A stretch of 64,000 nt of DNA, from positions 2,299,501 through 2,363,500 of the forward strand of contig JAKSGN010000037.1 of the NCBI GenBank assembly GCA_024180945.1, given 5' to 3'. The translations under genes and the position numbers were made by a program. Shown piece after piece: positions 46,072 through 55,410 of this stretch. Origin of the DNA: Macrophomina tecta (Eukaryota > Ascomycota > Dothideomycetes > Botryosphaeriales > Botryosphaeriaceae). Numbering within the stretch: position 1 is the first letter of the stretch; each line of letters opens with the position of its first letter. The notes under the pieces were generated by a model. That model searched no databases, had not been told where the DNA came from, and saw only the letters and a program-made list of their open reading frames with translations.

Positions 46072-46515
46072 TTAAAAACATCCATCGGATCCTCTATTTC
46101 CACGGACGCAGCAGCTTCTCGCCTGGTCACCGACAACACTTGCACAGGCTCTATGAAACTCCGGCCCCGATATTTTGACGTTGAATGGCTCAGCGCGACA
46201 CTATAACGATTAGCGGACTAAAAATCTAAAGATGTGTATGTACTTACGGCACTGCCGGCTGTTAAGGTTTGAAGTTAGTTTTCTGCTAGAGATCCGGAGT
46301 GGTCAATACTAACTGAATGCACGGTATCCGGCGAGACTGCAGGCACGTATTGTAGCGCACGTATCTTCGACGTTCTGAACCATACAGAAACATTCGTCCC
46401 ATTCTTCGGCGTGAACGAGGCTCAGGGTACTCAGCCTTCTATAGTTAATATCCATATGACTACTAGGAAATTGGAGCACTGACAGAGATAGCTGGAGGAG
46501 ACTAATAAGCTTCAT
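46072..46515 (-). CDS. Small secreted cysteine-rich protein, three exons
   Basis: Exons 46515-46314, 46258-46248 and 46200-46072 encode 113 aa. Intron 1 (55 bp) has donor GTTAGT, branch ACTAAC and acceptor TTAACAG. Intron 2 (47 bp) has donor GTAAGT, branch GCTAAT and acceptor TTATAG. The middle exon is only 11 nt, but skipping it puts exon 3 out of frame with an immediate stop, whereas including it continues a cysteine-rich frame. Residues 1 to about 19 form a signal peptide (MKLISLLQLSLSVLQF). Cysteines are at 42, 44, 53, 59, 72, 90, 101, 102 and 112. No known domain is recognised. It is probably an effector-like or defence-related secreted protein. It lies 400 bp from a copia LTR. The odd cysteine count leaves one splice boundary open to doubt. 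Confidence 0.7.
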
Positions 46516-46889
46516 ACTGGTTTTATGAGAGAGTTGGATAGAAATAAAGAGAGATGGAGCCGATTAACTAAAGAATAGCACGTCTAAGGCGTACATTCGG
46601 GGCCATATATAGCTAACTGTTGAAATCACGTGAGTCTAGCTTTCTTAACTTGGCTTTGGATTCTTTAGAAGATAAAGGTCGGTGCGTCTGCACTCGTATA
46701 CCACCTTATGCAAAATTAAAACCCTATGCTGCTTAGCGTTATATTATAAGTTAGGTCACGAACAAGATAAACTCTTTGCTATAACTAATGAGGCTTAGGC
46801 CTTAATTCTTTCTGAAAATTTTCGCTCTAGTCGAGTCTTGTCCCTTAGTGAGGTTTCTTTAGTAAAGTTTCTGTTGGAAGGAAAAAGTA

Positions 46890-46925
46890 TAACGCCACGC
46901 TTAGAATCTAAGCTGGCAGGCGTTA
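46890..46925. repeat. Nested inverted repeat, copy 1
   Basis: TAACGCC pairs with GGCGTTA and, inside it, GCTTAG pairs with CTAAGC around a 3-nt loop, making a two-stage stem-loop of 36 bp. A second, mutated copy lies 378 bp away at 47268. Confidence 0.7.
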
Positions 46926-47267
46926 CCTGAGTCAAGCACACCCCCTCATCTTGGGACAGTATAGTCACCCTAAATGGTTGGCAATTACTAGCAAAGAATG
47001 ATGTGGAGCAAATAGTTAAGACCGAGAAAAGACGATCGTAGCTTAGCAAGTAGCTATCGCATGGATTGGACTCACGATCTAAATAGGACCAGGAAAATTT
47101 CACTTAACGCGGGTAGCGCTCTGGCCGTCCTAATTAGTCTAGTACAAAATCTTACTTTTTTATATCGACCCTAGAGTCCTTTTTCTACCAAAGCGGGAGA
47201 AGCGTCGTAGGGGCTGCAAGTTAACTAATAGCGCATTCCGGTCGTATAACTATGGGAACGAAAAGGT

Positions 47268-47303
47268 TAACGCCGCGCTTAGAATCTAAACTAGTAGGCG
47301 CTA
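47268..47303. repeat. Nested inverted repeat, copy 2
   Basis: TAACGCCGCGCTTAGAATCT and a right half changed by transitions (CTAAAC for CTAAGC, GGCGCTA for GGCGTTA). The substitutions are of the RIP type (G to A) apart from one T to C. Confidence 0.65.
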
Positions 47304-47950
47304 CTTAATACGATAGTTTCTTTAACGAAGGTTCAATTACTTTTCTGAAGTGGAAAAAAGCTAGGACTAATCCGCCTAAGAGATCTCTCGTTTTGGTCTA
47401 AGCGACTAGTACTAGGCATTTTATATTTGGCGTCTCGTACGCGAGCGCGGTAATTTCTAAATAAACATACAGTCAAATGCGTCCGTTTAGACGCCAGCTA
47501 GCGAGGGGCCTACGAGGTAGATAGGTAGTTATAGAAGGTTTCTTTAGAGGAATAAGAAATTATCTCTTATCTATTGCTACTTTATTCTAGAACCCATCCT
47601 ATCTAGTAGCGGGTTAACGACTTGCCCGCACCTGTTTTCGAGTGCAGCAGCTATTAAGAAACCCGTACTTCTAAAATAAAAAGAAAAAAAAAAACTTAAA
47701 ACCCATTACAAGAGAGGCTTAAACCTTAAAAGAAAGTTTTATATCACAAAGGCAAAATTAAAACCTAAAGTTTAATATACCTAGAATACGATATCGTTCG
47801 TGTTATTGTTTTGGTCGAAGATTAGCGTATTTTAAAGGCATCTTAACTTTTCCACAAATATAAATTCACAGCAAATGTACCCCAATGGACTATAACACAC
47901 CCAATCCACAGCATCATAAGAAAATTGCTTTATCGAACGACTCCTAAACT

Positions 47951-48483
47951 ATGAAGTTTTCTCACTACTTCCTCCTTGCCGCCGCCAGCTCGGTAGCCGT
48001 AACCCTAGGAATCCCGGGGTGAGTAAAACAGACTATATCGAGGTATTAGAATTAATATTATATTTAGTACTGGTCCTAATGGGGAGTTTGGACACCTCGC
48101 GCCCCGCACTAATTTGTAAGTTTCTATAAGACGGGAAACTTACTTCTTACTTAAGTAAATTTAGGGACGCCGCCGACCTCTTTCCTCTTGCATCTGATCC
48201 TCTCTTAAAGAGGGGTATTCAGAAGCGAGATATAAGAGACGTCAAGCGAAGTTGTTTTGGAGAGAATGCAAAACTTAAATTTATTGTACAAGGCATTCTT
48301 ATTACCACTGAGATGGTAAATAATGTTCTACAATACTCTATTGGAGTAGGCGCTGAGGGCACATATCTTGCGACGGTTTTATTCGACTTTGGTCACGGAA
48401 CGTACGAAAGAGCCATTGGAGATAAGGGAAAGTTTGACTTCGCGCAAGGCGCTATGTCAATCCACCCAGGCAAGAAGGGTTAA
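47951..48483 (+). CDS. Secreted protein with a Lys-Arg processing ladder, three exons
   Basis: Exons 47951-48018, 48068-48115 and 48165-48483 encode 144 aa. Both introns are 49 bp with canonical donors (GTGAGT, GTAAGT) and TTTAG acceptors, and both preserve frame. The signal peptide covers residues 1-20 (MKFSHYFLLAAASSVAVTLG). A propeptide-like region follows with three Lys-Arg sites at 54-55, 59-60 and 66-67, the usual Kex2 sites. They release a 77-residue C-terminal domain starting SCFGENAKLKF, rich in Gly, Val and Ile, with only one cysteine and ending in a basic GKKG. The likely product is a Kex2-processed secreted protein; function and family are unknown. The position in an AT-rich region next to transposons, the signal and the processing fit an effector. 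The C-terminal domain may be beta-rich. Confidence 0.75.
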
Positions 48484-49570
48484 TTGGTGGCCCCTATAGA
48501 TCCGTTAATAGCTAGCCCACTGGAGCACCTGCTATTATTGGACTGGAAAGTCTCTATTTGAAATTAAAGATGTTTTAGCAAAATCTTCTGAGGTTTCCCG
48601 CGTGAACGAACCTAAAGTCCGCAATAGGAAAATGTTTATACTTAACGCGTTATATCTTAGCAAACCAAAACGTTCAACGGTGAGGAATTAAGCTCACTGC
48701 TGCCTCATTGAATAATGCTAAGGCTATAGCGGAAGCAGCCTGTATATAAGCAAACAAGAATGAAGATCAAGTAAAGCCACATCGGGTCGATCTAATGGAC
48801 CAGCTCCTTATGGACATGTAACTTCTAGTAGATAAATAGTTGCCGGGGGAGATAGTATATTTAAGTCAGATGGGATTGAGAAGCTAAGAGAGGGGCGGAG
48901 ATAGTTACTTTTACCTCCTCTAACTAAGAGCTTACACCCTAGAAGAACCTTCGAGCCTATGTATAATATCTATTTCCTTAATATTATCTCGTGTCTTTCG
49001 TCCACGTAGGGGCGTATTTATTATAGGTCTACTGCCTACCTTCCATCGGGGCTTCCTTCTCGAACTCCGCCGAGGTGTGAGCAAAAGCATCATTCAGTCT
49101 ATGAGCCATAATGAATATCTGCCTTAGCGAGCGCCTATGGAGGCATTCGGCGGCGCACAGAGAGGGGGAAGAAAAGGCTTCGGGACACGTAAACATATGG
49201 CTGGCCAGAAAGCAAGAGTCTAAAGCCAATATATATGCCGTTGCGATTGCCTTTCCTCTTGTCGAGAGAGTGTGCCACGAGCCAGCTTATTCAGATGGTG
49301 CCTAATGGCTGTGCGCTGTTTACGCCATTAGGGCTTCCAGACTAAGGCCCGTAGACTGACCTTAGACGGCAGGACACACGAGGGGAGAATTAGTATAGCA
49401 CATGCCAGCGATTTTCGGGAAGGTACAGGTAAATAGTGCGCGGGGGTGCATCCATGGCGTAGTTAAAAGCGGCTCCGCGACGGACAGGACGCTATATTGG
49501 CCATGATCCTACTCTTACTGCAGATACAAGGTTCGCACAGTAACGCCACAGGTTGACTGGCCAATTAAAG
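48484..49570. other. AT-rich spacer
   Basis: 3' flank of the secreted-protein gene, then sequence without a readable gene. Short frames at 49029-49305 are antisense pairs without motif. Confidence 0.45.
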
Positions 49571-49717
49571 TGTTGGAACAAGTGACGTAATAGCTTATTT
49601 AGTAACAAAGACATAGATTAGCATAGTGTTGGAGGAGGGCGGCCCAAGAGTGGCCTTTCTTCCTCTCCTGGGTAAACTACACTTGGCGAAAGCCAAATAC
49701 ACGTGATTGATCCAACA
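49571..49717 (+). repeat. 147-bp LTR-like repeat
   Basis: Starts TGTTGGAACAAG and ends TTGATCCAACA, with matching terminal TGTTGG/CCAACA as in the 137-bp copia LTRs but a different interior. A diverged copy is at 10033-10158. No matching 5-bp flanks (TAAAG / GAATC), so it is either an end of a deleted element or an old solo LTR. Confidence 0.65.
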
Positions 49718-50590
49718 GAATCAAGTCCTACTACATTTGAGTAACTCTTTGTTGAACAATGCGACTCCAAAGTGTTAGTGATGGGGGTAGGATAATTAGC
49801 GCCTTGGCCGTGCGCCCTGACTTTTCCATGGAAACGATATAGATGGGCCGCGGAAGAAGTAGCTGGTAGACATGCGCGTAGTCTAAGTAATAGCAGCATC
49901 TGCTCCAGCCACAGGAAAACCAATCACTACTAAAGACTAGGAGCTCAATCCCTCTTAAGGTAAATTAACTCGTCCTCCAGCTAGCCTTTGCGCCGCTACA
50001 GCGACTGATGGCATTCGGGAGGTAGCTACGAAGGGGTTGGTACGAGGGGTGTATGGAGGGTCGGTCTACTTTTATATTTTCTTTCTTTCTCCCTGCGTTT
50101 CGTTACACTTCCGGGATACTAAAAAAGCATGGCGTAGCGTAGAATAGCGTTCCTCGTCCCTATGGTCTGCTGAGGCCGACGGGGTGTTTGAATCATTATA
50201 CCGCAATTCGAGGAGCTAGATTGTATGTACTCTCCAGCTGTAGGCTACAGCGCAGCATGTTGAGCGACTAGCTGATGTAAGATATCCCCGTTAATAAGCG
50301 CCGGTGCGCGATGTGCTAGGGCCAGGCGCACGCAGTGCTCTGGCCCCGGAAACGGTCTTTGATTTAGGCGCCAACGGATGAGGAACGCCAAAGGAGAATT
50401 TACCAACAGCACCGTTCATTTCCGAGAATCTTTCAACCGGTTTTTCTTTTGAGAATAATCGTGTCCCTGGGAAAACACGCGTCCCGCCCATTGATCTATC
50501 TGCTCAGGTACAGGCCAGTTCGCACCCGCTCTTGCACTTCGTTTTCTTGCTCACCTCGCTGGAGACATACATCTTGTCTTCTGGAAACAA
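49718..50590. other. Spacer upstream of the UstYa-family group
   Basis: No gene seen; the probable promoter of the 50591 gene is at its right end. Frames at 50291-50491 and 50449-50687 overlap the coding sequence in other frames. Confidence 0.4.
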
Positions 50591-51373
50591 ATGCAGTGGC
50601 TTCGAGGCGGATGGCTCCGGAACCTCTGGGCAGGGAGATACTCGCGCGCAGCTTCAGACGAACAACATCTGGCTTTGGACAGGCCATGGCACGAGGAGGA
50701 CGGGGGGAGGGGAGCGGGTCACGCCTTGCTCTCCTCAGACGCCAGAATCAAACCCGAGTGTGGTTGCGCGAGCCTCGAGCCTTGTGCAGCCAGTTTGGGG
50801 CAGCGGCGCTCGAAGGCCCAACTGGTATGGAAGTTCCTCCTCGTCCTTCTGGCACTGTGGGGAACAGCCGACCTCACCCGCCGCATGGCATGGCCGCTTG
50901 TGGTCCGTACGCTGCATCCCATCGAAGACCCATCGTACTGGTGCCGGAAGGCGTGCCCCCAGACGGCGCGCGAGGCAGGGCCCCAGGGCTGTGTGTTCGA
51001 CGAGCTGGAAAACAGGTTCACGAAGCCCGAATGCATAAACGAGCAGATCACGGAGGAGTTTAGGCGCTCTGGCCCGGGCACCGGAGGCGCTTGGCTGTAC
51101 AGAACTGAGATTGACGGGAATATGACCACGGTCAACGTCTCTCAGGTGATCGAGCTGATCGAGCCAGGACGTGTGGTGTGGCAGACGACCAGATGGCATC
51201 TGCTACACTGCATGTTCGTGTGGAGGAAAATCTCCCTAAGCCGTTTCGACGGGACCCTTCTGCCGATGGGGAGGGAGGAGGAAGCTACGCATGGGGAGCA
51301 TTGCGAGAGGCTGCTGGCTACTTTTCTTGTCGGAGATCAGATGGACGAGTATCTAGCGCACACAGAATACTGA
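50591..51373 (+). CDS. UstYa-like (DUF3328) membrane oxidase, divergent
   Basis: A single-exon 260-aa protein. There is one transmembrane helix at about residues 78-95, then an extracytoplasmic or lumenal domain. It carries the two HxxHC motifs that define the UstYa/DUF3328 family: HLLHC at 203-207 and HGEHC at 234-238. A QGCVFDE segment at 132-138 and a Lys-Pro-Glu-Cys step match the GCxF[DE]...P-x-C pattern of the paralogues at 51792 and 55411. The family comprises copper-dependent-type oxidases that modify or cyclise peptides, for example in ustiloxin and cyclochlorotine biosynthesis. The start is the first ATG of the frame; the 75-residue cytosolic lead is long and atypical, so an upstream intron or later start is possible. 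It is convergent with the next gene (418 bp between stops). Confidence 0.75.
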   Translation: MQWLRGGWLRNLWAGRYSRAASDEQHLALDRPWHEEDGGRGAGHALLSSDARIKPECGCASLEPCAASLGQRRSKAQLVWKFLLVLLALWGTADLTRRMAWPLVVRTLHPIEDPSYWCRKACPQTAREAGPQGCVFDELENRFTKPECINEQITEEFRRSGPGTGGAWLYRTEIDGNMTTVNVSQVIELIEPGRVVWQTTRWHLLHCMFVWRKISLSRFDGTLLPMGREEEATHGEHCERLLATFLVGDQMDEYLAHTEY

Positions 51374-51791
51374 GGGATAAGACCGAGTGAAGCGGCTTGC
51401 GGGCAACTTCATTGCTCCTGCAATTTTATCTAGAGAAGGCATTGGAAATTGGCTCAGTTCTTTCCGTAATCCGTTGCGGCGATGGCTTGATGCGTGTGGC
51501 TGGCATGGCTCGCTATTGTACGTCCTTGGGCACACCAATGCGTTTGCGAACCATCAGTGTGAGAATAGTGCTTGACCGTCGTGTCCCAAGTCCTTGATGG
51601 GCCCTCCGTGTCTATAGATAGCCTTGATCTTGCATTGCTAACCTGTCTACACCTATTCTAGCTCCCGGTAGTCTTTCCTAGCCAGATCTCGGTTCTCTCC
51701 GCCACTTTCCACCTTACGCAAGGAGACAAGACGCCCGCCATTGTGACATGCATGGACAAATGGCACTAATTGCATACGTCAGACGGCGGTC

Positions 51792-52577
51792 TCATTGGTG
51801 CCCATGCCAAGTTGGCATCAGCTTGTTCATGGCCGGGTCGGCCGGAATATCGCGCCAGGAATAGTCGCAAGTGGGGAACTTGAGATGCAAGAGGCTATTG
51901 AAGAAGAACGGATCGACGTCGTAGCGCTGCATCATGTTGGTGCAGTGCTCGCCGTGGTGCCAGTGGGAAGTCCAGTTGTCCATGGGCCGGTTGAACATGA
52001 CGGAGCGCATGTATTTCTTCATGATCAGCGAGCAGTGCGCCATATGCTGGTACCACGGCACCCACGCCTCCTGCACGTTTCCCGCGCGGCACTCGGCCAC
52101 GAATGCGGCGTCCGTGTCGGCGCTGTTGTTGGCGGTTCTCGAGAAGGCCCAGTCCATGTGCGAGTCCCACTCGTCCCCCAGCTCCTCGTCGTAGCACTCG
52201 GCCGGCACCCATGCGAAGTTGTGCATCTCAAAGCGGCAACCGCGCGCGCGCGCCTCTTCAGATGTCGAGCCGCACTGGTCGAAGGATATCCGTTGGCGGG
52301 GTGGGAGAGGAGAGTTGTTCCAGCTGATTGTCGGGTAGCCGGCTTGGGCGGCCGCCACAATGGCGACGGCGCTGAGGAGGAGCAGCGCGCCCGCGGTGAT
52401 TTTTGCGGCTTTCCGCCCAAGAAAGGGGGGGATGCAGCGTCCTGGCGCCGCCATCTCCATCTGCTTCATGTCGAAACCGTCTTCGTCGAAGTCGTCGTCG
52501 CGGCTGCCGGAAGCTGCGGCGAGTCTTGCGTACTTGACCGGCGGTGACAGCAACATTGCCGCACAAGAATATACCAA
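51792..52577 (-). CDS. UstYa-like (DUF3328) membrane oxidase
   Basis: 261 aa, single exon. A short acidic cytosolic tail, a transmembrane helix at about 58-78, and a lumenal domain. The domain has RGCRFE at 112-117, WVPAECYDEE near 123-132 and the paired motifs HMAHC (178-182) and HGEHC (208-212) expected to bind copper. A C-terminal PTCDYSW follows. The Met at 52556 is an equally good start and gives the tail commonly seen in relatives. The role by family is oxidative tailoring of a peptide product in the secretory pathway; the substrate is unknown. The gene is intact and GC-rich, with no RIP-type change, unlike the surrounding transposons. Confidence 0.85.
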   Translation of the reverse strand: MVYSCAAMLLSPPVKYARLAAASGSRDDDFDEDGFDMKQMEMAAPGRCIPPFLGRKAAKITAGALLLLSAVAIVAAAQAGYPTISWNNSPLPPRQRISFDQCGSTSEEARARGCRFEMHNFAWVPAECYDEELGDEWDSHMDWAFSRTANNSADTDAAFVAECRAGNVQEAWVPWYQHMAHCSLIMKKYMRSVMFNRPMDNWTSHWHHGEHCTNMMQRYDVDPFFFNSLLHLKFPTCDYSWRDIPADPAMNKLMPTWHGHQ

Positions 52578-53093
52578 AATCGAACCAGAGTACTTGACGC
52601 GCGATGGAAGGAGACAGTTGGCTGGAGGGGGAGCTTAGTGAGAGGAGTGGACAAAGTGCTCGGCGTGTGGGATCACAACGCACCGAAGGCCTCAGACTGA
52701 GTCGGCTGTTGAGAGCGAAGTCCGGCGGCAATGCTACTCTCCGAATTTGGAAGACTCGATCGTTGCACGATGCGGTCCGTATCCGGACATTCATAGCCGA
52801 GCCAAGTTTCGGTGTCTGACTCACGTTGACGACAACTGACACACCCATCGGCCTCCGCGGGCCATTAGAGCACAAAGCGCTACTCTGTGCTGAGCTGACT
52901 CATGTTACTTTCCTATTGTGACATTTACCAGTGTTGTTAGCGCGCGGATCTCGTATCGTGGGGACCACAGCAGTCCGTGCGGCCCGAACGATACGACAAG
53001 GCTTAACTGGCCGAAGGTGCCTTGGCTCACGGTAAAATGATAACACTTATCCGTGCAATCAGAGGGAGTGTATGAACTCGGTGGCTGTCCCTA

Positions 53094-53215
53094 GAAGGGC
53101 CTTGGTGAAACTGCAAACTCTCTAACAAGGGCCAAGAGCCACTCTGCTACGTTTGGACATTCTCATTCGGACTATCTACTGCTACGCGTATGCTCGCCTC
53201 CGAACACGAAGGGCC
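53094..53215 (+). repeat. Direct repeat, copy 1
   Basis: Shares with 53709-53830 the blocks GGTGAAACTGCAAACT, AGGGCCAAGAGCCACT and ATCTACTGCTAC. Differences are mostly C/T and G/A. A shorter match (CACAAACTCTCTAACGG) occurs near 53607. Confidence 0.75.
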
Positions 53216-53708
53216 GAACCGAACTTTTTATCTCTCACTAGTCAAACGAAGCCAACGACGCGGGTAGGAGAAAGGTGTTCTCAGCGTGAACCCACGTTGG
53301 CTAAAAGGCCGCAATCAAGCTAAACGTGGCTTATACGAATGTATCTGGGAGATGCCCGGTACAGAAAATGGAAGGTATGGCCGAGTTTTTATTATCGAGG
53401 TGAGCGGCAGATGAATCGGACTAGGAGCCAGTAGGTTGAAAGCCCGATCTGAGCGATTTCTGCCCTCAACCGAGCATTTATCCGACGCCTGACGCTCGGT
53501 CGCCGTATGTTTGAATCCGAGCAACGGATAGCAGTAGTTAGCCCGAACCGGATTATCCCAAAGTAGCCTACCGTAACTCCCAGCCCCTACTAGATAGCCG
53601 CCGGTTCACAAACTCTCTAACGGTCAATCCATCGCGTTTCTACAACCTGCGCCTGGAAACCACAAGTGGTTTTTCCGAGTGCAATGTGTTCCAAGTCCAT
53701 GCTTACCA

Positions 53709-53830
53709 CTCAGAGGGCCCTGGTGAAACTGCAAACTATCTAACGAGGGCCAAGAGCCACTATACTACATTTAGACATTCTTATCTGGAATATCTACTGC
53801 TACACGCATCTTCGTCTTCAAACAAAACGA
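53709..53830 (+). repeat. Direct repeat, copy 2
   Basis: Second copy of the 122-bp block, 615 bp downstream of the first, located just downstream of the gene that ends at 53956 on the minus strand. Confidence 0.75.
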
Positions 53831-53955
53831 ACATGGAATTCGACATTTCTGTGACTTTTGCCCCGACCATAGCGCACAAATACGAGTATACGGTCAAATG
53901 ACCAAGGCCATCTCCGTACATATAACCGTAACTTAAAAAAAGACAGTGGCTCTAG

Positions 53956-54854
53956 TTACAGCGGTGCGTCGTGTGCAATGATCCACCTCTCATCCACAAC
54001 TCTGCGCTCCTCAGCCCACTGGACAAGCTCGTTATAGCTCCGGCACACATGAGTGTGCCCGTAACCATCTGTCCCCTTCGTGTTGTCGAGCTCCGTGCGC
54101 CCTTCAAGAGTCATGTCGCCATTGCACAGAATGGCCTGACGCAAGTAGTCGAAGCAGTGGTTCGTGTGAACTGAGTGATGCCCCTCTTGAACCTTGTGCT
54201 CCTCTCCGGTCGGACCGTGGCGCACCACTTGGTCATAGGCGTCCATGACATAGTACAAGCAGTGGAGTTGATGCGCCCATGAAACTTTCCACATTGGGAC
54301 CCCTTTCGAGTTAAGAAAGGGTTCGCTGAGCTTGTCGTATTTGTCGTGGTTTGGAATATGCACATTTCCCCCGCCCTCTGCAGATCGGTCGGATGAGTGC
54401 GCCGTTCAAACAGTCCATTACATGTCGGAATGCTTACTAGGAAGAAGGTCCTGCCAACGTTCCCTCACAGTTTTCGCCTCTTCTGAAGATGTATAGTTCA
54501 ACGTGTACTCGACCATTCCCGGAGAGAAGTGGATGAGCTCCTGCGAAACCATTGAGGGCAAGCCTTAGCCGGTACATTCTCCAGACACTGTCCGTGAGAT
54601 CTCGGACATTGAGCGGGCTTCTTACATGTAGGAGCGACATTGCTCACGTCACCTCCAAAGTCGGGCTTTCCGTCGCTGAACCGAACCAGAACGAGCACCG
54701 TGACCAAGTTCACCAGCAGGCTGGCAAAAAGTGCTCCAATCAGCGCCCACCCCAAGATACGGTTGCGGGTCTTTTGGCCTTTGCTGATCGATTTCGATTG
54801 CTGGGGCAGGAAAGTGCTCGTTTCAGAACAATCATCATCCTGAGAATAACCCAT
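53956..54854 (-). CDS. UstYa-family oxidase of the classical HQLHC type, three exons
   Basis: Exons 54854-54626, 54563-54438 and 54377-53956 encode 258 aa. Donors are GTAAGA and GTAAGC, acceptors GGCTAAG and CTGCAG, and the frame is kept throughout. A transmembrane helix lies at about 36-57 (WALIGALFASLLVNLVTVLV). After a DVSNVAPT segment, exon 2 reads ELIHFSPGMVEYTLNY, and exon 3 starts KGGGNVHIPNHDKY, all in the order usual for UstYa proteins. The copper-site motifs are HQLHC at 154-158 and HTNHC at 189-193, the latter continuing into FDYLRQAILCNGDMTLEG, the best conserved segment of the family. An in-frame Met 15 codons upstream (54899) is an alternative start. It is divergent from the gene at 55411. 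Members of this type act on peptide side chains; the substrate is unknown. Confidence 0.9.
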
Positions 54855-55410
54855 AGCTCGGACCGAATCGGGTAATGACTTGAGAAGTGCTGAGAACACA
54901 CGCAGGCACTCGAATAAGAGAGAGAGGTGCAGGCTGGTGGCTACGCCATCTCAGAGAGCACGTTTATGAGCTTCTTGCCATCCTGGTGATTGCCGCCAAG
55001 TCAGTTGTCCCGATTTTCGGCTCAAATGTGAAGCTATTAGGCCGACGGTTACAAGCCGGAGCGGCTAGCGGATACATCGCACCGATTGCAGTCATATTGT
55101 GCATGGGCCGTATTGAAAAGAATGCTTGACGTACCCTGGCAAGTAGCTGGCTTGCGCAGAGGTCTTGTGGCGCCGATAATTTCCGGCATAAGAACCTTCA
55201 TCCGCTAAATTACCGCACCGGACCCAGTACGGAGTAGTCGGTATCAGACGACCCCGGGCTGTACCGTTCAGGCATTTGCCCACACCTCCCATCTCCGCAA
55301 ACGCAGTTTCAATCTCACAACAGCGGCAATTTAGCTTCGGATTTTGTTTCTTTTTGTGGAAAAGCAGTCACCCGTCCGACGTCCTACCTCACAGTCTACC
55401 TACCCGCATC
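54855..55410. promoter_or_regulatory. Shared divergent promoter region of two UstYa-family genes
   Basis: A 556-bp region between two head-to-head start codons (54854 minus, 55411 plus). No operator can be proven. The arrangement suggests co-expression of the pair, which is common inside fungal biosynthetic clusters. Confidence 0.5.

Larger units (their letters stand above)
46516..47950. other. AT-rich spacer with a repeated double hairpin
   Basis: Contains the promoter of the minus gene, the hairpin motifs at 46890-46925 and 47268-47303, and an open minus frame at 46795-47103 that overlaps the first hairpin and looks non-genic. The A-rich stretch near 47680 and the 200 bp before 47951 look like a promoter for the next gene. 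Confidence 0.5.
52578..53955. other. Intergenic region with a duplicated 122-bp block
   Basis: The promoter of the minus gene ending at 52577 is at the left. Two direct copies of a 122-bp block lie at 53094 and 53709 (see repeats). A short + frame at 53686-53901 overlaps the second copy and is not supported as a gene. Confidence 0.45.

Noticed and set aside
46795..47103. 102-aa minus frame beginning MKFSWSYL
   Set aside because: The hydrophobic part is not N-terminal, the frame covers the hairpin repeat and a second mutated copy of that repeat lies nearby, so it looks like repeat-derived chance coding.
51795..52547. 250-aa + frame
   Set aside because: Exact antisense shadow of the UstYa-like gene at 51792-52577; His/Val-rich chance translation.
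53686..53901. 71-aa + frame in the UstYa group, considered as a RiPP precursor
   Set aside because: No signal peptide, no Kex2 sites and no internal repeats; it lies on the duplicated 122-bp block.
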